Of a stretch of DNA of 55,012 bases, positions 51,437 through 55,012 are shown piece by piece. Position numbers and translations under genes: made by a program. Under the pieces are notes generated by a model. It did no database searches and was not told the origin of the DNA. It saw only the letters and a program-made list of their open reading frames with translations. The stretch is from CALJIC01 sp039805565 (GTDB lineage Bacteria; Chloroflexota; Chloroflexia; Chloroflexales; Roseiflexaceae): contig JBDLTZ010000102.1 in the NCBI GenBank assembly GCA_039805565.1, forward strand, positions 1-55,012, read 5' to 3'. The first letter of the stretch is position 1. Every line of letters starts with the position of its first letter.

Positions 51437-52261
51437 CTACTTCTTCGGCTCCAGCGCCCGCGCGCTGCCGGTGTTGTTCGGGTCAAGAACGATCTGCGCC
51501 TGGTACGCGCCGTCCTTGCCGAACCCACCTCCTGCGCTCAGCTGGCCCGTGACCTCGACCTTGCCCCAGACGTAGCCGTTGTTCGGGCCGACGTTCAGAT
51601 CAGCCGAGACTGGCGGCGGGAAGCCCTCGAGCCACAGCATCTGGCCTACCGGCTGAGGGCTGCTGCCGTCCTCCTCGGTGGAGATGCCCTCGGCTAGCAC
51701 CGCAATCGGGCCATTCCAGAAGTAGTACCCCTGCGTGGTGACCGGCTGCCCGTTGAACTTCGCCGGGTCGCGCGTAAGCTCGAAGAGACTGATCTTGCCC
51801 TCGCCGAGAGCTTCGTCCTGGATGCGCACCTCGGTGCGGCGCACCCGCTCGATCGGCTCGGCAGCGGTGACAGTGATGCGATGCTTGAACGCTCCGTCCG
51901 CGCCGTAGCTGCCGCCTGACTCGAAGCGGCCGTTGACGCGCACGAAGCCGTAGACAGCGTCGCCGGGGCGGTGGAGGTTGGCCGTGACATCCTGCGGGAA
52001 GCCCTCGAGCCAGATCTGATCGCCGAGTGCCTGGGCGTCGAGGCCGTTGTCCAGGGTGCTCACGCCCAAGGCCAGCACAGTGGCGCCGCCACGCTCCAGG
52101 AACGCGCCGGAGACGGTGACGTCCTTGCCATTGAACTCATTTGCTTTGGAGAGCAGATCGGGAACATAGAGGGCGGAGGAGGAGCCGCCGCACGCCGCGA
52201 GCGCCAGCGTACTCAGCAGCAGCACGGCGCCAAAAAACACTCGTCTAAGCCGGTGTGTCAT
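51437..52261 (-). CDS. Lipoprotein with two tandem homologous OB-like domains
   Basis: 274 aa. Lipobox LALAAC with the lipidated Cys24. The rest is an internal duplication of about 115 residues: KANEFNGKDVTVSGAFLERG and DPAKFNGQPVTTQGYYFWNG, then QIWLEGFPQDVTANLHRPG and MLWLEGFPPPVSADLNVGP, then VYGFVRVNGRFESGGSYGADGAFKHRI and VWGKVEVTGQLSAGGGFGKDGAYQAQI (each half aligns). The alternating pattern fits OB-like beta-barrels seen in other bacterial lipoproteins (bOB/tRNA_anti-like); I infer the fold. GAGG precedes the ATG. It has the best promoter in the window. Function unknown; likely on the outer side of the cytoplasmic membrane. Confidence 0.85.
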   Translation of the reverse strand: MTHRLRRVFFGAVLLLSTLALAACGGSSSALYVPDLLSKANEFNGKDVTVSGAFLERGGATVLALGVSTLDNGLDAQALGDQIWLEGFPQDVTANLHRPGDAVYGFVRVNGRFESGGSYGADGAFKHRITVTAAEPIERVRRTEVRIQDEALGEGKISLFELTRDPAKFNGQPVTTQGYYFWNGPIAVLAEGISTEEDGSSPQPVGQMLWLEGFPPPVSADLNVGPNNGYVWGKVEVTGQLSAGGGFGKDGAYQAQIVLDPNNTGSARALEPKK

Positions 52262-52300
52262 CGTACCCCTCGGTGAGGTCTATTTTCAGAACGTTATCGC

Positions 52301-52329
52301 ATTATAGAAGTGCGCGCACAAGTTGTCAA
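52301..52329 (-). promoter_or_regulatory. Consensus sigma-70 promoter of lipoprotein gene with palindrome in the spacer
   Basis: TTGACA (52324-52329), exactly 17 bp, TATAAT (52301-52306) on the minus strand. The spacer contains the 10-bp palindrome GTGCGCGCAC (52310-52319), a possible operator between the two boxes. The leader is about 34 nt. Confidence 0.85.
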
Positions 52330-52379
52330 AGACGCTTGTGCCTGTAATTGAGCTGTCATTTGGGGGGGCTGCCGACGCA

Positions 52380-52409
52380 TTGACCCTCAGAAGAGCTCCC
52401 CCTTATAAT
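52380..52409 (+). promoter_or_regulatory. Promoter of coiled-coil membrane protein gene
   Basis: TTGACC (52380-52385), 18 bp, TATAAT (52404-52409), 28 bp before the ATG and divergent from the lipoprotein promoter 50 bp away. Confidence 0.75.
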
Positions 52410-52436
52410 GGCTGTAGTAGTTATGCGGAGGAGCCT

Positions 52437-53114
52437 ATGAGCGCGCTGTTTGTTGCCCTGGGGATTATGGTGCTGGCGCTTCTGGCACTTCTGCTGTGGT
52501 TTGTGCCGCATCTGCTGCACCAGCAGGCGGCGCGGGTCGCAAGCGAGACGGGGCAGCTGCGCGAGATGCTGCTCGACTTGTTGAACGAGCAGGAGTCGGT
52601 GGCAATTCGGCAGGCACAGCTTGGCTCCTCGCTTGTGCAGCTACAGGGCCGGATCGAGGCGCTTGCACAGATCGGGAGCGCGGTACAGCCGGCGCAGCTC
52701 ACAGCTGAGTCTGCGGGCAGTATCCAGCAGCTCGAGTCGCGGCTCGGTGATCTGCAGAGCCAGATCCAGGTGTGGGCCGAGGCTCGGCAGCGCGGTGTGC
52801 AGCAGCGCGCGATGCAGGATAACGAGGCCTGGGCGAATCTGATGGGGCTTCTGGCGGTCATCCAGGAGCGCGTGGGCTTGCTCTCCAAGGACCGCGCGAC
52901 GGCGATGGCGGCGGTGCAGGCCACCCAACTGCTACAGGAGCTCGAGCGCGAGATGCAGAACCTGCGAAGCATCTCGGACGACATCGCCACGCTCCAACAG
53001 CGCCTGCGGCGCTCGTTCACCGAGCGTGACGCGCTGGTACCGGCGCCGCGCCCGCGGGTTTCTAGCAGCGCAGAGGCGCCTGGTCACAGCCAATCGTACC
53101 TTCCGCGCCCGTAA
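52437..53114 (+). CDS. Membrane-anchored coiled-coil protein
   Basis: 225 aa from the ATG at 52437, preceded by GGAGGAG. An N-terminal helix ALFVALGIMVLALLALLLWFVPHLL is followed by about 180 residues of Gln/Leu/Glu-rich helix (QLREMLLDLLNEQESVAIRQAQLGSSLVQLQGRIEALAQ in parts; LESRLGDLQSQIQVWAEA; LQELEREMQNLRSI). This resembles RmuC- or DUF948-like coiled coils by pattern only. The short disordered tail ends RPRVSSSAEAPGHSQSYLPRP. Likely inserted in the inner membrane with the coil in the cytoplasm. Function unassigned. Confidence 0.7.
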   Translation: MSALFVALGIMVLALLALLLWFVPHLLHQQAARVASETGQLREMLLDLLNEQESVAIRQAQLGSSLVQLQGRIEALAQIGSAVQPAQLTAESAGSIQQLESRLGDLQSQIQVWAEARQRGVQQRAMQDNEAWANLMGLLAVIQERVGLLSKDRATAMAAVQATQLLQELEREMQNLRSISDDIATLQQRLRRSFTERDALVPAPRPRVSSSAEAPGHSQSYLPRP

Positions 53115-53163
53115 GACAATCTATGGCTGCGGGCCGAGATCTCTCATCCATCGTGTATCATGC

Positions 53164-53201
53164 CGCGCACAGCCAGCGCCCCGTACGCGTGGCTGTGCGC
53201 G
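53164..53201. promoter_or_regulatory. Hairpin/inverted repeat upstream of alpha/beta hydrolase
   Basis: Perfect 12-bp arms CGCGCACAGCCA (53164-53175) and TGGCTGTGCGCG (53190-53201) around a 14-nt loop, 25 bp before the start codon. It may terminate the upstream gene (stop at 53114) or regulate the hydrolase. Confidence 0.75.
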
Positions 53202-53225
53202 ACACACAGTGCAGGCCACGTAGCT

Positions 53226-54053
53226 ATGAGTGTCATTGTAATTGACCGACAGATTGTCCACTACGAGGTTCTGGGCCGCGGCCGCCCGGTGCTGTTTCTG
53301 CATGGCTGGATGGGGAGCTGGCGCTACTGGTTTCCCACGATGGAGCGGGTGGCGGGCACCTTCCGCACCTACTCTTTCGACTTCTGGGGCTTCGGTGAGT
53401 CGCGCCGCCAGCGCACCCCGGAGAGCATTCAGAACTACTCCAACCAGGTCATCCGCTTCCTCGACGAGCTCGGAATCGATCAGGTGCAGCTTGTAGGGCA
53501 CTCCATGGGCGGCATGGTCGCACTGAAGACGGCCATCGCGCACCCGGAGCGCATCTCGCGCGTTGCTGCCGTGGGCGCCCCGATCGTCGGCGACTCTCTC
53601 TCGTGGCTGCTCAAGCTCACCGACCGGCCGGTGCTTGCCGACCTGTTCGCGCGCACCCGCTGGTTGCGCCGCTTTGCGTTCCGCCACTTCCTCGGTGAGA
53701 CGAACGACCCCGCCGTGAACGAGATCCTGGACGACAGCGTGAAGTCCAGCAGCACGACCCTCCAGCGCGCGGTGGGCTCGATGTGGCGGACGGATCTGCG
53801 GCCAGAGCTTGCGCGCCTCACGGTGCCGACACTGATCGTCCACGGGGGCCGTGACGAGATCGTGAACCCGAACCAGGCCGACCTGTTCGACAACGTGCCG
53901 GTCGCCGAAGTGGTTGTGATGCCCGAGAGCAAGCACTTCCCCTTCCTGGACGAGGCCGATCTATTCAACCAGGTGCTGCTGCGGTTCCTGATGCAGGATA
54001 TGCCGCGCACGATGCCGCGGGTGCGCACGCGCCAGCCGAGCGCGCTCGGGTAG
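53226..54053 (+). CDS. Alpha/beta-fold hydrolase
   Basis: 275 aa from the ATG at 53226 (MSVIVIDRQIVHYEVLG). LFLHGWMGSW gives the oxyanion hole, LVGHSMGGMVAL the nucleophile Ser (GHSMGG, near residue 98), VHGGRDEIVNP the acid and MPESKHFPFLDEAD the His near 250. It has no signal peptide or lid typical of one class. The usual substrates are esters, thioesters or epoxides; none can be assigned. Next to the phasin gene, a polyhydroxyalkanoate or lipid ester role is conceivable, but the depolymerase lipase box is not distinctive here. Confidence 0.92.
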   Translation: MSVIVIDRQIVHYEVLGRGRPVLFLHGWMGSWRYWFPTMERVAGTFRTYSFDFWGFGESRRQRTPESIQNYSNQVIRFLDELGIDQVQLVGHSMGGMVALKTAIAHPERISRVAAVGAPIVGDSLSWLLKLTDRPVLADLFARTRWLRRFAFRHFLGETNDPAVNEILDDSVKSSSTTLQRAVGSMWRTDLRPELARLTVPTLIVHGGRDEIVNPNQADLFDNVPVAEVVVMPESKHFPFLDEADLFNQVLLRFLMQDMPRTMPRVRTRQPSALG

Positions 54054-54135
54054 CGCGTCCCAGAGGCAGAGACCCTTCGGCGCCCCCTCCTTCTGGAGGG
54101 GGCGCGTTGTTTTCCAGGAGCGTGTCTCGAAGCTC

Positions 54136-54164
54136 TTGACTCGGGTGGCACCCCGTGCTATACT
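54136..54164 (+). promoter_or_regulatory. Phasin gene promoter
   Basis: TTGACT (54136-54141), 17 bp, TATACT (54159-54164) with TGC before the -10. The predicted start site is near 54171, at the left end of the palindrome at 54169-54189. The leader is about 80 nt. Confidence 0.8.
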
Positions 54165-54168
54165 GGTC

Positions 54169-54189
54169 TCATAACGCATTGCGTTATGA
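54169..54189 (+). promoter_or_regulatory. 21-bp palindromic operator at the phasin start site
   Basis: Ten-bp arms TCATAACGCA and TGCGTTATGA flank a central T with no mismatch. It begins 4 bp after the -10 box, where a dimeric repressor of TetR type would block initiation. Confidence 0.8.
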
Positions 54190-54252
54190 TGCAACACACA
54201 GAGCGGTGCGCCTGCCGCGCCGCGGTAGTACAGAGCATAGAGGAGGCACAGC

Positions 54253-54750
54253 ATGGTCGAGGATTCTGAGACCAAGACCCGCAAAGCCCATGTCGCCGTT
54301 GACAAGACGGCCGTCAAGGCGCACCAGATCGTGGACAAAAGCGCCACACTGGCCGAGGAGGTCGAGGTCAAGATCCAGGAGGCAGAGGGGAGCGCACAGG
54401 TGGCCAACACCTGGTTCGTGGAGAACATGAAGCGTCTGCTGACGGCTGGCCTCGGCGCGTTCGCGCTGACCTACGACGAGGTCGAGAAGTTCGTTCACAA
54501 GCTCGTGGAGCGCGGCGAGCTGGCGCAGAAGGACGCCGAGAAGCTGCTGAGCGACGTGCGCGGCCGTATCCACACGCCGCAGATGCCACAGATGCCGCAG
54601 GTCGAGAAGGCCGGAGCGCGGATGGAGCAGGGCGTGGAGGAGTTCCTCAACCGGCTGAACATCCCCTCCAAGCGTGACATCGACGAGCTGAGCGCCAAGA
54701 TCGCCCAGCTTTCGGCCCGCGTCGAGGAGCTGCGCAAGACACAGCAGTAG
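54253..54750 (+). CDS. Phasin-like polyhydroxyalkanoate granule-associated protein
   Basis: 165 aa; GGAGG lies 6 nt before the ATG. The protein is nearly all helix: VAVDKTAVKAHQIVDKSATLAEEVEVKIQEA, then a hydrophobic granule-binding stretch RLLTAGLGAFALTYDEVEKFVHKLVERGELAQKDAEKLL, a PQMPQMPQ hinge, and a coiled-coil end (LNIPSKRDIDELSAKIAQLSARVEELRK). This end, with NIPSKxDI, is the PhaF/PhaI-type phasin signature. Phasins coat storage granules and stabilise their surface. No phaC, phaA or phaB is in the window. A 21-bp palindrome at the start site suggests repression when granules are absent. Confidence 0.85.
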   Translation: MVEDSETKTRKAHVAVDKTAVKAHQIVDKSATLAEEVEVKIQEAEGSAQVANTWFVENMKRLLTAGLGAFALTYDEVEKFVHKLVERGELAQKDAEKLLSDVRGRIHTPQMPQMPQVEKAGARMEQGVEEFLNRLNIPSKRDIDELSAKIAQLSARVEELRKTQQ

Positions 54751-54762
54751 CCCACGTCGGAT

Positions 54763-54840
54763 GAAGGACCAAGGACCAAGGCCATGCGACCACCGCATCA
54801 GCCGGCCCTTGGTCCTTTGTCGTTGGTCCTTCGCTTTTGG
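54763..54840. repeat. Inverted heptad hairpin after phasin gene (GGACCAA)
   Basis: GGACCAA, GGACCAA, GGCC on the left (from 54767) and CCCTTGG, TCCTTTG, TCGTTGG, TCCTTCG, CTTTTGG on the right (54806-54840). The arms pair over about 18 bp with minor gaps and a TTTT follows. It probably terminates the phasin gene. Confidence 0.88.
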
Positions 54841-54911
54841 GGGTGGGACTCATTCTCTTGCGGGGTGGGCCGGGTGGGTGTAGGATGGCGTATCGCACAG
54901 GAGGAGCGCGT

Positions 54912-55012
54912 ATGGCACCCGATGCGCCGACCCCACCCCCGCCCGATGGGCTCGACATTCTGGCGGACATGGCCGCCTGGCGTGCGGCCCACCCGACTGC
55001 CACGCTGGCCGA
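54912..55012 (+). CDS. N-terminal fragment, possibly transposase-associated
   Basis: Only the first 33 codons are visible: MAPDAPTPPPPDGLDILADMAAWRAAHPTATLA and then the window ends. AGGAGG lies about 11 nt upstream, and TTGCGG-17-TAGGAT near 54855-54884 could be its promoter. The stretch MAAWRAAHPTATL resembles the start of some Chloroflexota transposase-linked proteins (WRAxHPxATxxEI), recalled from general pattern, so this is a guess. Confidence 0.45.
   Translation, partial: MAPDAPTPPPPDGLDILADMAAWRAAHPTATLA

Overview
The window is GC-rich, gene-dense bacterial chromosome, most likely from a filamentous or Roseiflexus/Kouleothrix-like member of the Chloroflexota. I infer this from gene content: a SARP-type ATPase/TPR regulator, a DUF2723 membrane glycosyltransferase, a giant DUF2157-type membrane protein, an F420-type LLM oxidoreductase, a DUF11 surface protein ending in an 'IFLP' tail, a free-standing BchI-like AAA+ ATPase and a phasin. 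No rRNA, tRNA, CRISPR array, prophage or complete insertion sequence was seen. The last gene fragment may be the N-terminus of a transposase-associated protein.

Layout. 1-928: partial CAP-domain secreted protein. 1050-4478 (minus): lysA, thiol peroxidase tpx and a Tat-type sugar-binding lipoprotein. 4648-10697 (minus): an activated-methyl/methionine-salvage cluster, transcribed mtnA > MetE-like barrel without zinc ligands > PfkB (adenosine-kinase-like) > ahcY > metK, with a structured leader before ahcY. 11049-17218 (plus): GT4 glycosyltransferase with a zinc-finger-like disordered tail, SARP regulator, YbgC-type thioesterase and DUF2892 protein. 17277-25599 (minus): DUF2723 protein, PD-(D/E)XK-like protein, aldo/keto reductase, TrmJ-like methyltransferase, histidine kinase, proC and glyA. 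25748-28480: dnaN, an NTF2/IMS-like protein and a PIG-L deacetylase. 28529-33332 (minus): BchI-like ATPase, DUF503, LON-domain protein, argJ and rlmI. 33527-41551: DUF2157 giant, SUMF1-like protein, glycosidase-like barrel, upp and a WecA/MraY-like transferase. 41584-46472: LLM oxidoreductase, DUF11 protein and a second rlmI. 46800-55012: small membrane proteins, family-4 uracil-DNA glycosylase, RNase J, RimI, a duplicated-domain lipoprotein, a coiled-coil membrane protein, an alpha/beta hydrolase, a phasin and the partial last gene.

The most unusual signal is not a gene. About 20 loci carry degenerate short tandem repeats with a strict 7-bp period (GGACCAA, ACTCAAG, GAACGCT, GGTCGTC, TGCTGAG, GTGCAAA and GGGGCTA type units). 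The unit sequence differs from locus to locus while the heptad length is constant. Many lie between genes as inverted pairs that fold into hairpins at 3' ends. Others lie inside lysA, the DUF2723 gene, the DUF2157 gene, the trmJ-like gene and the second rlmI, without breaking the frame. They resemble in form the heptanucleotide STRR repeats of filamentous cyanobacteria.

Regulatory signals are also clear. There is a perfect TTGACA-N17-TATAAT promoter with a palindrome in its spacer, a 21-bp palindrome at the phasin start site, divergent TGCTATAAT promoters between mtnA and the glycosyltransferase, and a terminator ending just before the lysA ribosome binding site.
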